Assembly: GCF_029873635.1 (NCBI RefSeq)
Contig: NC_080422.1
Coordinates: 3,266,001 to 3,330,000 of the forward strand
Length of the DNA stretch: 64,000 nucleotides
From: Malania oleifera
Lineage: Eukaryota; Streptophyta; Magnoliopsida; Santalales; Ximeniaceae
Direction of reading: 5' to 3'
The first letter of the stretch is position 1; each line of letters opens with the position of its first letter. Below the pieces are notes generated by a model, which did no database searches, was not told the origin of the DNA, and worked only from the letters and a program-made list of their open reading frames with translations. Of this stretch, positions 13,501-26,270 are shown one piece after another. A program made the translations under genes and the position numbers.

Positions 13501-14756
13501 TTGTGACCAAGATTTAATGTTCACTGACAACTTCTTAACAGAGTTTTTCAGGATATTCAGGTCACACCTTGACATCTCTTCGAGTTATCATCGACAGACA
13601 GACGAACAGATGAAGAGATTCAGAGAGCTTCTAGATGAGTACTTGTGCCATTTTGTCAACGACAACCAGAAGAATGGCGTGCAACTACTTGATGTGGCTC
13701 CATTCTGTGGCAACGCCCAAAGGCGCTCAACTACCAACAAGAGCCCTATTGAGCTTGTTACAGACCAGCTGCCACTGTTACCTCACACAGTGGGCGAGCC
13801 GTACAGACGAAAGAGTCCTAAGGCATACATCTTCACCAGTGAAGGGAGACAGAATGCAGACTTTGCCCAAGCCTATCTGGAGAAAGCTTCTAAGCAGATG
13901 AAGAAGTGGGCAGATCAACAGAGAAAACCGCAATTTCATGTCAATTGCCTCAAGCCATTCAACGCCAACACCAATGACCTGAGCAGAAGTCAGTCAAACA
14001 GCGTAGAGTTGAAGACAGTGCAACCTAACAGACATGATGTTGAAGAGATCCTTGCAGGCAGAAAGTTCATATCCTCAAGGAAGAAGCGGCAGAAGTTCCT
14101 AGTGAAGTGGAAGCGCCTTGATGACAAAGAAATCAGCTGGATTTCTGCGGAAGATATTCAACTGTTCGTGGACAAATTTGAAGTGTACCTACCGCCAAAA
14201 GTCTACGAGGACGTCGACCGCATAAGTGGGGGAGAATGTCACGGGCTAAGCTTGTTCAGGGCATTATGCTTGCCTATGACCGCTTATCTCGTGTGTTTGG
14301 GATGGGTTTCCATCATGTAAATACTAGTATAGGGTTATTTTCTAGTATTTCTTTCATTGTAAGCCAAATAAGGCAGTATGACTCCTCGGTCACTTTGATG
14401 TTTCCTAGTGCTAGAGTGAGAATGGCCTAGAAAGCTCTTTAGGGGAGGGTGAGTGTTCATCAATCATTGTAAAACTCACTAGCAATTTTCAACGTGCTTA
14501 GCCTACTTGCCTCCCTCGCTAAGTACAACATGTCAACGGAGGATTTGTTAATAAATTACGTTTGCTTCAATATTTACTGCTTGTTTGCCACGGCTTTCAT
14601 GAATTGATTATTATTTCCGCTGCTATCTGATTGAATGTTAATGAAAGTGCTTCGTGGATGAATGTTGGTAAACAAAAGGCTGGCTAGTTAAGCAAGAGTG
14701 CTTTAGCTAGCGCCGCACGGCCCTTCACAACGGTGTGAAAAAGGCGGACCGTGACA
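10572..14756 (+). mobile_element. Chromovirus (Ty3/gypsy LTR retrotransposon), young, broken copy nested in an L1
   Basis: Both LTRs are 520 bp, at 10572-11091 and 14237-14756. They begin TGTCACG, end CGTGACA and differ at seven sites by eye (about 1.3%), suggesting insertion within roughly the last million years at usual plant rates. The five-base target duplication is cttag (10567-10571 and 14757-14761). A primer-binding site (ttggtatcagagcc) follows the 5' LTR, and a purine tract (gtgggggagaa) precedes the 3' LTR. One long frame (11195-14320) carries gag with a CCHC zinc knuckle, protease-like, integrase and chromodomain parts. The pol region is much shorter than in whole family members, so the copy is broken and non-autonomous. 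The gag resembles the Galadriel group of chromoviruses, but I hold that clade loosely. Confidence 0.92.
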
Positions 14757-14850
14757 CTTAGCTATGTCCACTTTGATCATTACATTTCCACCATTAGACT
14801 TCTTATGCAGAGAATGAACCATTTCTTATGCCAAAGAAATATTTTCGTGG
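14757..14850 (-). mobile_element. Continuation of the L1 split by the chromovirus
   Basis: Read on the minus strand this encodes EMVHSLHKKSNGGNVMIKVD followed by IAKAY. These are the RT residues that come just before the block at 10440-10571 (ERIDW and onward). Joining the flanks at the cttag target site restores the L1 order, showing that the LTR element inserted into an existing L1. Similarity fades by about 14850. Confidence 0.8.
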
Positions 14851-14883
14851 AATTAATTTTGTTTAAATAGAAAAAATTATGCT

Positions 14884-15220
14884 TTTTTTTTTTAACAAAA
14901 GATTGCATCTATTCAAATCACGAAAGGATTATTCCACATTAAGGGATTATTCCAATTTCAAGGATTATTCCACCTTATCATTTATTAAGATCTTTTCTTT
15001 TCCACTTTTTCTTATGTGGGACAAACTCACTTAACATTAAACACTACTTATGAATGCTTTAGAAAATTCATAAAAGGAAGACTATGAAAACCCATAAAAT
15101 CATATATTTTAGAAAATATTTCAACATAGGGATACTCCCATTGAGTTTGTAATGAACATCAAGAAGAACTTATACAATCTTGTTAACATATTCCTTTAGC
15201 CTTCTTATGTAGAGGACAAC
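14884..15220 (-). mobile_element. Probable 3' tail of a second L1 LINE
   Basis: A T run at 14884-14893 looks like the poly-A tail of a minus-strand LINE. The sequence above it reads into the flank of the solo LTR and would join the L1 coding block at 17433-18500 once that LTR is removed. The assignment as L1 3' untranslated sequence rests on position and the tail, not on protein similarity. Confidence 0.5.
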
Positions 15221-16549
15221 TGTCACGACCTGCTCATTTTCACATATTCTTTATTTATTTATTTATTTATAATAATCAACTACACACATCTCACATTTTA
15301 GCTCAGCAGGTCACCATCCACTTGGACCCGTGGGTACCAGGGATATAACAGAATATACAGCAGAAGCCTACGCAACAGAAAGTATAAAATCATATACATC
15401 TCATCATAATGTGCATAACATATACCAGAGTACTACAAACACCATCTCTCAGTATATACATCCCAAAAATAAATCTAGGGACAATTCCCACAAAAATCTA
15501 ATTGTCCCAACCAAGACTTACCCTTCCAACAAAGGCAGATAACTGCTCTATATCAGTGGGGCTTTTCCCGCTTTCCTATTTGGGGCTCCTGAAAAGTTAA
15601 TGAAATTTATGGGTGAGACACCTCTCAGTAAGGGAAATAAACTAATACTAGTGTGTGGCAACATGAGTATTTCGTGTTCAACATATATCATATATAACAC
15701 ATTCAGTACTAGTTATCAAATCTGGGAAAACATGTATATATCAAATCATGGCAGAACATACTGTATTTCTTAAGCATATCTCATCTCATATCATAATAAT
15801 AATATCATAAAACAATCCCTGGTAGGTTAGCTGACTATTGTCATATATTACCCCCACATGACTGGGTTGTGTTGCCCGATGCAGGACCTGACAATGGTTG
15901 GCCGACCACTGTCAAGTCAATAGTCTAGTCTGTAGGTCCGATGGGTCTACCCAGACTGGTCCGTACACCAGGGGCGATAATAGCACACTTCTTGAAAATA
16001 ACCACATTGACCATCCAATCTTACACCACTCCGTACAGCGGCGTTAACATAGATATTATGATCACGGAGACCATGGACACATAGCAACGGTACTGTGCAA
16101 GTGCTAGCCTAGACCAAGCCAACCAGATTCTGATATCATATACATATACTGAAACCGTGATACATAAATATCTCATATCATTTATTTTCACATCAATCAT
16201 ATCATTTCACATATATACGTGTATCATGAAAATCATCGGCTCGTACGCCGGTATTACACATTTTATCATAGCTCAGCCGTACGCCAGCTACACATAGCAC
16301 AGCCCATACGCTGGTAAACCGTAATCATATAGCACGACCCGTATGCCGGCAAATCACATCACATAACACAACCCGTACGCCGGCAAATCACATAAAAATC
16401 TCGGCCCGTACGCTGGTTTTCCATCATAAAAATCCGTATCATCTACATTCCTAGAAAACAGTATTTCACAACATTTTTTACTCATGCCACACAACAGATT
16501 TTCAACATATTCAACATACGATCATTTTCACAGTATTTTGTAAATATAA

Positions 16550-16590
<41 letters not shown>

Positions 16591-17427
16591 ATATACGTTT
16601 TCCATAAATCAAATGATAAGTATATATATAAGCATTTTCTCAAAAACAGAAACTAGCTTAGTTTATCTCCTTACCTAGTTCCTGAACAACCCCTAAGAAA
16701 GTCTTCCCCGCCCCCGCAGGGTTCCTAACTCAACACCCTGAAAATGAAAACTCACAGAATTAAATTTTAGTATTTCAACGTATATAACATTTCTTTTAAC
16801 TATCATTAAGTCAAATTCGGCTTAAAAGCCTCACCTCAACTTAGGGATGATTCCCAACGTTTCCAATCAACACCTCTGGCAACGAAAACTCCCAATATTA
16901 AAATTTAATATTTTAACGCATAAAACACTTTTCTCAACTGTCACAAATCCAAAAATTGAGTATTAAGCATTACCCTAGATTTGGGATGGTTTCCACCTTG
17001 CTTTCACCGATGATCCGCTCCAGCAGATTCGGAGAGAACTCCGCCAGGAGCGTCGTGGTGACTTCGGATTGTCTATCCAGCAAAGATCTGACCCGAAATC
17101 GACGGAAGAAGGAGAGGGGACCGAAGGGGAGAGAGAGAGAGAGTGTGTGTTAGCTTCCTTAAGAAGCTTAAATTTCGGATTTCCCATATTTATAGAACAG
17201 CAGGATTCATCAACGAGCCTGACCTTCGTCGACAAATTCTCGTTAATTTCGTCGACGAAATTCAGTCCTTCATCGACAAAATTCAGTCGATCCATTTCCC
17301 CCTCTCGGTATTTTCTCGTCGACGAAATCCTGTGTTCGTCAACGAAGCTTGGCAGCTTCCTTCTGTTTCTTTTTCCCATTCCTCTTTCTTTATTATTTAA
17401 ATTTCATTTAAAATCCGGGTCATTACA
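15221..17427 (-). mobile_element. Solo LTR of a Tekay-like Ty3/gypsy element (2.2 kb)
   Basis: The LTR starts TGTCACGACC, ends GGTCATTACA and is flanked by the perfect five-base duplication acaac (15216-15220 and 17428-17432), with no internal region. The block GGTGAGACACCTCTCAGTAAG near 15612 is shared with the other long LTRs of the window and fixes its orientation. It also holds a minisatellite of about 40-base units with CCCGTACGCCGGC (16225-16420), a (TA)n run (16554-16587) and several TCGTCGACGA-like palindromes (17225-17345). It is a solo remnant of a complete insertion and not coding. Confidence 0.88.
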
Positions 17428-18500
17428 ACAACTCTTCATTTCAATTTGACTCATTCTTTTTCAAATTCATAGAAGAGAAGGCTTTAAAGTAGACTTCCTT
17501 TGAAACATGACAATTGAAGAACAAGTGATTCCATCTTCCAAAAAACACAAATAGTTGGTCGAATTTTACCCCAATTGTAAAGCTTTTTCCAAAATAATCA
17601 ATTTATAAAGAATGCTTTGGTATATTAGAGTTGAAGGGCATGGTATTATTCCATCCAACTATGGGGTTCTTTGACCTTTATAAAGTTTCATGCTGACTTT
17701 TAAAGAAAAGCTCTCATCTTGTAATTGAGTCCACCTAATAGAATTCTCCACCCTTGTTCTTGGAGAGAAGGAAACAAAACTTTAAAAATTGTCTAGTTTG
17801 CTTGAGGAATGCCTAGGCCAACGCTATCTTCCATTACTAAAGATTTCGTTGACTATAGTATAAGAAGAAACTCCCAATTTTGAAGCAAAACATTCCAACA
17901 AAAGTTTGGATTAAAGGACTTTTTCATGCCATTTATCATCTAACAAATAACTATTCTTTTCATTTCCAATCTTATAATAGACACCTGATTTCATAATGTT
18001 CCTTACTTTTAGAATTGACTTCCAAGATAAAGTGCACATAGGTGGAGGTTTTATAGCCCAAATACATCTATTTGTTAGCTTATGAGCAAGAAGCCAAGAG
18101 ATGTAAAGAGAATCCTTCCTAATTAGGATAAACCATTGCATATTAAGATAATATGCATCACTAAATAGAGTATATATTGAAACTCCTTTAAGATTAAGGC
18201 TCACAAACATATGCCCAATTAACTATACAACCAATAGTTTTCTAATCATTTTCTTTCCACAAAAAAGTCTTCTAACTTCTAATTTAACCCTTTAACAACT
18301 AACTCTGTCAAACTAAAACTAGAGGTTCAATAAGGTTGAATATTCATTAAGACAAATTTTATAAGTTGAGCTTTTCTTGTGTAGGATAAAAACTTGCAGG
18401 TCCACCAGTTTATTCTAGTAGAGATTTTCTCACATGGAAACAAACAATCATGCTTATTCACCTTTTTAGGGGAAATTATAAGGGCGACCTGTCCCTCCAC
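17428..18500 (-). mobile_element. Second L1-type LINE, RT C-terminal fragment
   Basis: The minus-strand reading contains RINWWTCKFLSYTRKAQLIK (about 18327-18430), then WLLAHKLTNRCIWAIKPP and GNEKNSYLLDDKWHE (17911-18210), and close to the solo LTR NHLFFNCHVSKEV (about 17510-17560). These are typical of the region after the RT core of plant L1 ORF2. Stops separate the blocks. The 5' limit is near 18500, where sequence belonging to the next LTR element begins; the exact joint is unclear. Confidence 0.75.
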
Positions 18501-18604
18501 ATGTCCCAAAACATACCATTTAAAATTAGGACACATGACACATTGTGTAACGACTTGCTTAATTTCCATGTTTTTATTTTTATTTTTATGCTATGATATT
18601 CTAC

Positions 18605-20404
18605 ATGCTCTGATACCATACTAGTTCAACCCAATTAACAACCTAAGCAGCGAAAAGCAGAAATCATATAAACATAACCATATGTAATATATATACAATA
18701 CCAATACCAGAGTACTAACATGTTTCCCAAAGCATACACATATATCTGTTTCCCCAAAATACCCTCAACCATGTTGGGATATAGAAAAACACTCCCAAAA
18801 TATACTCACTCTCTACTGACAGGGCAATACCGTGGCCCCTCTATCTATGAGCCTGGTATGCTCGCCTACCATGATCACCTGAAAAATGATTCAATACTGG
18901 GATGAGCCAACGCTCAGTAAGACGAAACATGCTATTACTAGTGTGTGGCAAATGAGTTACAATATTATGAAAATCTATTTTCATATAATCATGTATAATT
19001 GAATATGTAAATACAGTACAAGTGATAAAATCCACCACCCATTTCCATGTTGCTTAACATAACAATATTGAAGATTACTATTCAAAATACTTCTAGTATA
19101 AGTATGTTCCCTATTTTTGTAAATCTGTATATACGTAATAGTAACTAAAAACTTTCCTTGTGAATAACTGTGTGTCATGATTTAACCCCTCATGACAAGG
19201 TTGTGCGGCATCTACACTGGCTGGCCGACCAGGGTAAATTACTATACTCCATCGGTCTGATTTGCCCACCTCAACCCATATCTGATGGGGAGCCTGTCCA
19301 CGTCAAGGGCCTAGGTGATCGACCTACTACCACGTATTATCTAAATAGGTGGTTACACTCATAACATAGCATCTGTAGCAACGGTACCGTGCTTTGTAAC
19401 TGCATAGTTCAACACGGTCTGATATTATATAATATATCTCTATATACCACTATCTGATTTACCATGATTTTTAAATAACTGTAATAACCATGATGCTGCA
19501 TAAACTGTAACTGTAGTTCATACGTCATAATACTGAGAACTGTATAATCATAACACTAATAATTGCATAATCATAGTACTGTAATTCGTATAATCATGAT
19601 ACTGAGATTCGTAAAATCATGGTATTAGAATTCGTATAATCATGATACTGAAATTCATAAAATCATGGTATTTAAATTCATAAAATATATCTCCGTACTA
19701 TATTCATATTCTCAAGCCACGCCATACTTTAATACATAATTTTCATAATTTAATAAACTGTATAATATTTCAAAATTTCCTAGCATAGCATATTTCCCTT
19801 ACTTGACTACTGAAAAGCCTCTATGGTTTACTAGCCTAACACTGCAGGGCCTCCTACATAACACCTTGAAAACAACATTTGCCATAACAGAATATTAGTA
19901 TTTCTTCGCCTACATCATTTCCTATAACTGTCATAAGGCCAAAAAAGGACTAAAAGACCTTACTCTGAATTTGGTATGAAATCTAACTTCATTTCACCAA
20001 CGATCCGCTCCGGCAGACTTGCAGAGAACTTCACCAAGAGCGTCGTGGTGGCTTCAAATCGTCGATCTGACGACTGGAGGGGCCGAAATTGAAGAGAGAA
20101 GGGAGGGGACCATAGGAGAGAGAGAGCACTAAAATTTGTGATAAAAAGATGAGTTTTTCCTATTTATAAGGGCTAGATTCGTCGACGAGACACGTCACCT
20201 TGTCGACGAGTCCTTCATTAAATTCCTTGACGAACCTTACCCTTCGTCGACGAAATTCAGAGTAGCCCAATCCTTTGCTCGGTATTTACTCGTCGACGAG
20301 ATCCTGAAGACTTTCATCGACGAAGTCTACTGCCTCCTTCTGTTTCTATTTCTATTTCTCTCCCTCATTATTATTTAAATACTATTATTCTTCGGATTGT
20401 TACA
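18605..20404 (-). mobile_element. 5' LTR and primer-binding site of a Tekay-like Ty3/gypsy element (truncated)
   Basis: The primer-binding site appears in reverse complement (ctctgatacca, about 18608-18618) just left of an LTR of about 1.78 kb (18622-20404, ending TTGTTACA). The LTR carries the shared block with CTCAGTAAG (18912), the GTGTGTGGCAA block (18942), the CATGATTTAACCCCTCATGAC block (19175), a minisatellite of about 30-base units (19540-19690) and TCGTCGACGA palindromes (20170-20330). Only a short stub of internal sequence remains, so the element is broken. No target duplication can be matched. Confidence 0.8.
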
Positions 20405-21205
20405 CATTAGACCCATCTTTGTTGAAGCATCCTCAAAGTGCAATGACGTGGGAGGTGATTTCTTTAATTTTTAGGTAATAATTGATGGCCCAGGTTGATT
20501 CTTATTCATCCAAGTGGCACACCCTACTCTATAATACCCATAAATAATTTCATAAAAAATTCAAACCATTAATAAATGATAATGATGATTAATGGGTAAT
20601 GACAATCTTTCCGAACTATATAGTGTCATGAAGCCATTCAACATATATATTCAAGGAAAAAGGGTATGGCAACTTAATAAAATATTTAGTATCATAAATT
20701 TTCTTAAGATTTGACAATAAAACGCATACCTTCCACTAATTTTTAGAAATCTCATAAATATCATATGATATGTATTTTTTTTAGACACATATCCTCTCCC
20801 TTGTTTTTTCTACCAAACTATAGAAAAGTTACTTAGAATTTTTAAAATATTGTGTACCAATTATCGTGCCCATAGTAAATTATGGGTAGCCAAAGGCAGA
20901 GTGGACTATTGTTGAAAACATCTAAGTTGTAAATCCACCCTAAGACAAGTGTTCTCCTACTCCAACTTCAACTTAGTCTCTAGTAGCACAGTCGAGACAT
21001 CGCTTTGTCCTAGCGGGCATGGAACAACAAAAGGTTTGAGGATTAAAAAGAAGGTCATGGTGAGTATATATTTATGCAAAAATTTAAATTATGACCACTC
21101 ATTGAGTACTCCTTATCAACTCTCCCAATCTTCTATTTCATAGTTTTCTTTCTAAGTGGAAGACATCATCATCTTGAAAGCCAAAAATTTTTATGCAATA
21201 GATGA
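20405..21205. other. AT-rich sequence, nothing recognised
   Basis: I find no convincing protein, RNA or repeat boundaries here. The open frame at 20949-21143 is short and has no recognisable composition. Confidence 0.5.
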
Positions 21206-22011
21206 TGTTAATTATAAATCACAAAATTAAAAGAAGCATTTTTACTTTTGAGACAACTAGTTTAGTGCACATTTATTGAAATTCTATTTAAAATACTCAA
21301 TTTTATATCTACATCGAATGTTTGAGATCTATATTCTATAGTATAGTGAATTTTTAATAAAATAATTGATGGACTTTGTGGAGTCTAGTTTCGTTTGATT
21401 CGGATGATGATGACCTGACCCAAATTAATGTCGTGTGGTTTTTAATGAGAGATTTCTATCCTAAGGGCTTAGTCCATGGAGTGAAGGCTTGGGCTGATAG
21501 GCCCAAGTTGCGGCGTAGTGGAATAAGCGGCTTAAGCTGTACTTGCAACGCCCCCAGGGGAAAAAAATTTTGGGCCTATTTTGTAGCCCATTCGAAGCCT
21601 TGTGCGCAGCATATAAAACGATTATTTTTTGGGTGATTAGGTTAGGCCGTCATTTTTTAGAGCGAGAGAGAAAATCATTGTATTGCGCACTCTCTGTATT
21701 TTTCTTCCTGATAATAGTGAAATCCCTGCAACTTTGTGCACGTAGGCAAAATTGCCGAACAATATAAATATTATCTTGTGCGTGTGATTGTTTTCTTTGG
21801 CGTGGATTGTTTCTCTATTTTTGTTTTTCACAAGATCTAGGAATTTCATGTTAATTCCCAACAATAATCTCATTGATTTGAAAAATAAATTTAATAAGAT
21901 TTAGTATTTAAGGGGAGAAAGATATAGAGGCACTTCATTATCTCAATAGAAAACTATTAAAAAAAAAATCTTACTCTTGAGACAACTAGTTAGTGCACTT
22001 GCGTTGAAATT
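21206..22011. repeat. Left copy of a 228-bp tandem repeat block (interrupted by a solo LTR)
   Basis: Units begin cttacttttgagacaacta. One starts near 21240 and the next at 21970; subtracting the 497-bp LTR and its five-base duplication leaves a period of 228 bases. The second unit is cut at ttgaaat near 22010. A short leader (ataaatcacaaaattaaaag) precedes the first unit. The same leader and units recur at 26271, in the same order. Confidence 0.85.
21367..21863 (+). mobile_element. Ty1/copia-type solo LTR (497 bp)
   Basis: The LTR begins TGATGGACTTTGTGG, ends ATTCCCAACA and is flanked by the perfect five-base duplication ataat (21362-21366 and 21864-21868). It has a TATA-like TATAAAACG near 21612, then CT- and T-rich sequence. 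There is no internal region, so it is a solo LTR. The copia assignment rests on the LTR size and ends and is less sure than the boundaries. Orientation is inferred from the TATA-like site. Confidence 0.85.
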
Positions 22012-22273
22012 TGCGCAACCTATGGTTTTTCTAAACAATCTCAAATCCCCCCAAATAATCAAATATGCAAATATTTAAACGAATATAGCATTCACAACAA
22101 ATTAAATATTAGCATGCAAGTGCGGAAAATAAATAGCGTAGGGAATGAGAGAATGACATAGTTATTGTTATCGATGTTTGACTAATCTTGCCTACGTCCC
22201 CGCCTTGGGCCAACCACCCAATGATTCCACTATATGCTCACTTAACCGGGCGGAGCGACGCCGTTTACAATAT

Positions 22274-22495
22274 CTCCTTGCAGGGCGGAGTCTTCCTAAC
22301 TCAATTTACCGAACTGAGCCAACCAATTCTCCTTATGGGGCGAAGTCTCCCCAGCTCAATCATCAGGCTGAGCCGAATCAGTTCCTCTTGCAAGGCAGAG
22401 TCTCCCTAACTCAATTTATCAGGTTGAGCCAAACTGGTTTCTCCTTACGGGCGGAGTCTCCCTAACTCAATCAATTAGGTTGAGCCAAACCAGCT
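22274..22495. repeat. Minisatellite, four units of 55-57 bp
   Basis: Units start at about 22274, 22329, 22384 and 22441. Each reads roughly ctccttacgggcggagtct, then ccctaactcaat and ggttgagccaa. The open frames over it are repeat artefacts. Confidence 0.85.
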
Positions 22496-23599
22496 ACAAT
22501 AGATGTATTTTTCATACAATGTAAATGCTTCTCAAAAAGCAGAAATGTACAAATATGAAGTTCAGAAATGCACTCTTATATGATATGAAATAATGCTCAA
22601 TAGAGTATGGTAATTTTCACAATAAAACTTTTCCAATATTTGAGTAAAATGTATATGATGAGTACTTCAAAGATTTTACCCCAATAAATATTTCTCAAAA
22701 AATATTTTTCAAAAATAATGTTGGAGAACCTAGAGTTTTGCTTTCTAATGGTTTTTGCAAGAATAAGATTTATCTATGAAAGCTCAAATGCAAAAAGACC
22801 TTTCAAACACAATAGATATGAATGTAAATGTGTGCTCAAATATTTTGAATAACTTATAAAATTTCCCAAAATGATTTTGAAATGAAAAATGGAGAGGAAA
22901 AATTAGATGTGTAATACCAAATTTCCCAAGCAATGTATATGAGTTTATATATGCTCAAAATTTTGTAAACAATAACCCAAGAACGAAGAGTTTTCAAATA
23001 AACAAGTTGGAGAAAGTAATGATCTTTGATAAAAATCAATGCTTAAATAAATATATCTTCAACAACCTTCAAGAGCAATCAATATGCTAATGAAAGAAGT
23101 TAAATATAATTAATGCTCTCTTTCGAAAGGATTTGTCAAAAGAATAGAAGAAAGAGAGTAAGAGTAAGAAATGAAGCTTAAATATTTTTTGAGAGAATTT
23201 CAGATAATCAAAGATACCTAATTATGCTTCTGAATGGGCTATATATAGAATTCTCAGAAATTTGACCGTTAAGGGCACGGTGGGAATTAATTAATTTGTT
23301 TAACCCAAAAATAATGACCATTTAGCGCTGTTAATTTAACCAACCTGAGAGGTCCGGTCGACTGGTGAAGGCGCCGATTGGCTAGCCTTTGTTAAAATTC
23401 AAATTTTCTAAGAGAGTCGGTCGATCGTGGAAGGCACCGGTCGGCTAGTCATAGGAGATTTCCAAACCTTTGTTGGTTCAATCGGTTGGGGCTCAAGTTC
23501 GGTCTGCCAAACCAAGAGGTTGGTTGGCTAGGCTTTAGAAACTGGTCAAAATATGAAAGCAGGCTAGTTGAACTCCTTAAGCATTTAAACAAGCCAATC

Positions 23600-25393
23600 T
23601 GTAACACCACGGCCCATTATACGGCCCCAGAGTGCTACGACACATGTTTAATACACCTGTCCCTGAATACATACATATACGACTACCCCTAAATAGAGAC
23701 ATACGTGTATTTCATACTGATATGCAATTTTATGCATAACGGAAAACATAAACATTCATATGGAATCTATTAGACATACTAGAGTTTTCTAAACTATATC
23801 CTCAAATACATACATTCATACTTAAAACATAACCAGTTCTTACAACCCCAAAAACGTTCCGAACTAATCTGTAGCATATAAAAAATATCTTACGTAAGCT
23901 AAAGACAAAACGACTCTTTCAGGTTCCTCTAGCAACTAGGACCGACGCCCTGTAGGACCTGAAACAAAGGTTGTATGTTGGGATGAGACACTACTCAGTA
24001 AGGTGGAAGATATTACATTAGTGTGCGACCACATGCATTTATTTCAATTGAAAGCAGATACATATAAGGAATATTCTCAATAATGTAATATAGGAGATAT
24101 ATAGACATAAATCCTATGATAGATGGTTTAGCATCATAACAAGCGAGAGTCCTCGAGGTTAGAGTAGGGTATAGACCCATGCACTGTACGATCTCTCCGC
24201 CTGGTACTCAAACCCGTAATTTTGCCCATTTTAGTTTTCAAATCATAAATATGCATATTTAAAACACTATCCAGCTTAGATACAATAATAACAAGATACC
24301 AACACATTACCCCTTGGCTTACGGGTTGTGCAATTTACTATAGTCCGACTGGTACCACCTGGTCCATTAATCCACCAGTGGTCACTCCTATATCTAGCCA
24401 ACTATCTCGATACCCACACTGAAAATCATATGTGTGGTTGCACTGTATCCAATATATATATATAGAAACGGAACGACCTTAACGTTGAGCCTTTTAAGGC
24501 TCTCTTATAATGATGAGCTTTTTAGAGCTCTTATATAACAATGAGCTTTTTAAGGCTCTGATATAACAATAGTAACAAGTTGCGGTTTCAAATATCATAA
24601 ATACAATTTACATTAAAACGAATTAACTTGTTTCACATTCACAAATCACCTGTACAGTTCCAGTATTTTCACAAACTCATACAATCACATTGTGGTATAA
24701 ATCGGAACACACCCTCTTCATTTAACCCTTTTTATGTATATAGCTTGGTATATAATCGGCACCTGTTTTCCACTTTTTTCATATAGAAAAATGGAACTTC
24801 AATTCCCATAGTTCATTTAAATATTATAACAGATTCACATATTCCATTTCATAACATATGTCACACTCGTTTGATCAAAAGTCAGCTATATAGTATATAA
24901 CTCGATAAACATCATTTAAATGGGAAATAAGAGATTCAAACATCTCTTACATTAATACAGGTCGCCCAAACACTTATTTTTACCAAAACCGTGAAATCGT
25001 AAAACCGACATTTTTACCTAGTAAAACTTCACAAATAAGCAGTCATATCATAAATATAAACATAAGCTAACTTTTTAACAGTTTAGTTTTATAAAAAGAT
25101 TGATGTAAACAAATCCCCTTACCTAATTTCGAATTCCAAAACATGAACGGATCAGTCCAAAACAATGACTCGAGATCCCCGAAACCTAAAAACCGAAGAA
25201 CAATACTTTACTATAATCTATACTACTACGTAACTACCGAATCAGAAATGAAATCAGGTCCTTACCTCGATTTTAGGGACAATCCCGAAAATCTTCAAAA
25301 CAACAATCTGATCCGCTAAAATCGTAGAGTTTCCTCTCCTGATCCACGCAGAAACTTCTGATCTTGGAAACGGACAACGAAAGGCGAAGGATC

Positions 25394-25450
<57 letters not shown>

Positions 25451-25774
25451 TTGGGTTTTCTTAACCCTTAAGCAACCAAAAATGATATTTATAGAGCCTT
25501 TGATCGAGTCAAATTCATCGACGAGGCGGTGCCTTCATCGACGAGCCAGCCACTCAGTTCGTGGACGAAGCGCTACCTTCGTCGACGAACCCCATCCGGA
25601 TATTTTCTTTGGCTCGCTCGGTATTTCTTCGTCGACGATGCTCTGAACTTCGGCGATGAAGAACTGAAGGGACTTCGTCGACGAACATACTTCCTTCGTT
25701 GACTAACCCTGCTGTAATTCCCTTTTTACCATTTTCTTATTTATTTTCCTTATTTATGGGTTTGGATCTCTACA
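23600..25774 (-). mobile_element. Solo LTR of a Tekay-like Ty3/gypsy element (2.18 kb), nested
   Basis: The LTR starts TGTAACACCACGG and ends GGATCTCTACA. The five-base flanks are caatc (23595-23599) and cagtc (25775-25779), a target duplication with one difference. It shares the CTCAGTAAG block (23993), has three units of a short repeat with gagctttttaaggctc (24485-24565), a long (GA)n run (25395-25447), and several TCGTCGACGA-like sites (25508-25700). There is no internal region. Confidence 0.82.
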
Positions 25775-26270
25775 CAGTCGGCTAGGGCTTTCTAAATAAG
25801 CCAAATGTAAAAGGTCAATCGACTGGAGCGTTTATAAAGTTCAAGGGTCGATCAACCGGGGTCAATAAAACTCTTAAGTTTAGCCTTGTTTTTGAACTAA
25901 AACCTTTCAACCCTATGGGTATGAGATTGGAATTATGAGTACAAAGTTTTCCATGAAAGTGTTAGGTTCCCCTAAGGTCTATTTACGGTCTTGTTTGAGC
26001 ATTCATCCACATTATGCAAGATATGCATTTTTAGAAGTTAAAAACTAAAAACTAAATGCATTACAAATAAAAACATATGTTTTCTTGTCCTTTTGCTCTT
26101 TTACTATTTCATGGAATACACCAAGTGTGTATGAGCTTAAGTTCCTCCTAGCTTCCATTTCCCCTTAATCTTATGTGTATGCCAAATTGTAAGTTTGTTT
26201 ACATACTAAATACACACATAAGATATTTATGTTTGTCTGCATTAAAACAGGGATCGAACTCAAAAAGTCA

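Larger units (their letters stand above)
22012..26270. mobile_element. 4.26-kb block between duplicated repeats; possible old solo LTR holding a nested solo LTR
   Basis: The block begins TGCGCAACC and ends AAAAAGTCA, consistent with TG..CA LTR ends. Without the nested LTR (23600-25774 plus its five-base duplication) it is about 2.08 kb. It has no coding capacity, but carries a 55-57-base tandem repeat and, on both sides of the nested LTR, GC-rich motifs such as ggtcggctag. No five-base target duplication matches across it; instead about 300 bp of the 228-bp repeat array is duplicated on both sides. I call it a possible solo LTR only. Confidence 0.4.

Noticed and set aside
14877-18593. Possible target duplication ttatgc around the second L1
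   Set aside because: Six bases of AT-rich sequence on both sides are too short and common to count as evidence; the 5' joint with the next LTR element is unclear.
22178-22465. Plus-strand open frames with repeated peptide motifs
   Set aside because: The repetition comes from the 55-57-bp minisatellite and the frame is not kept between units.
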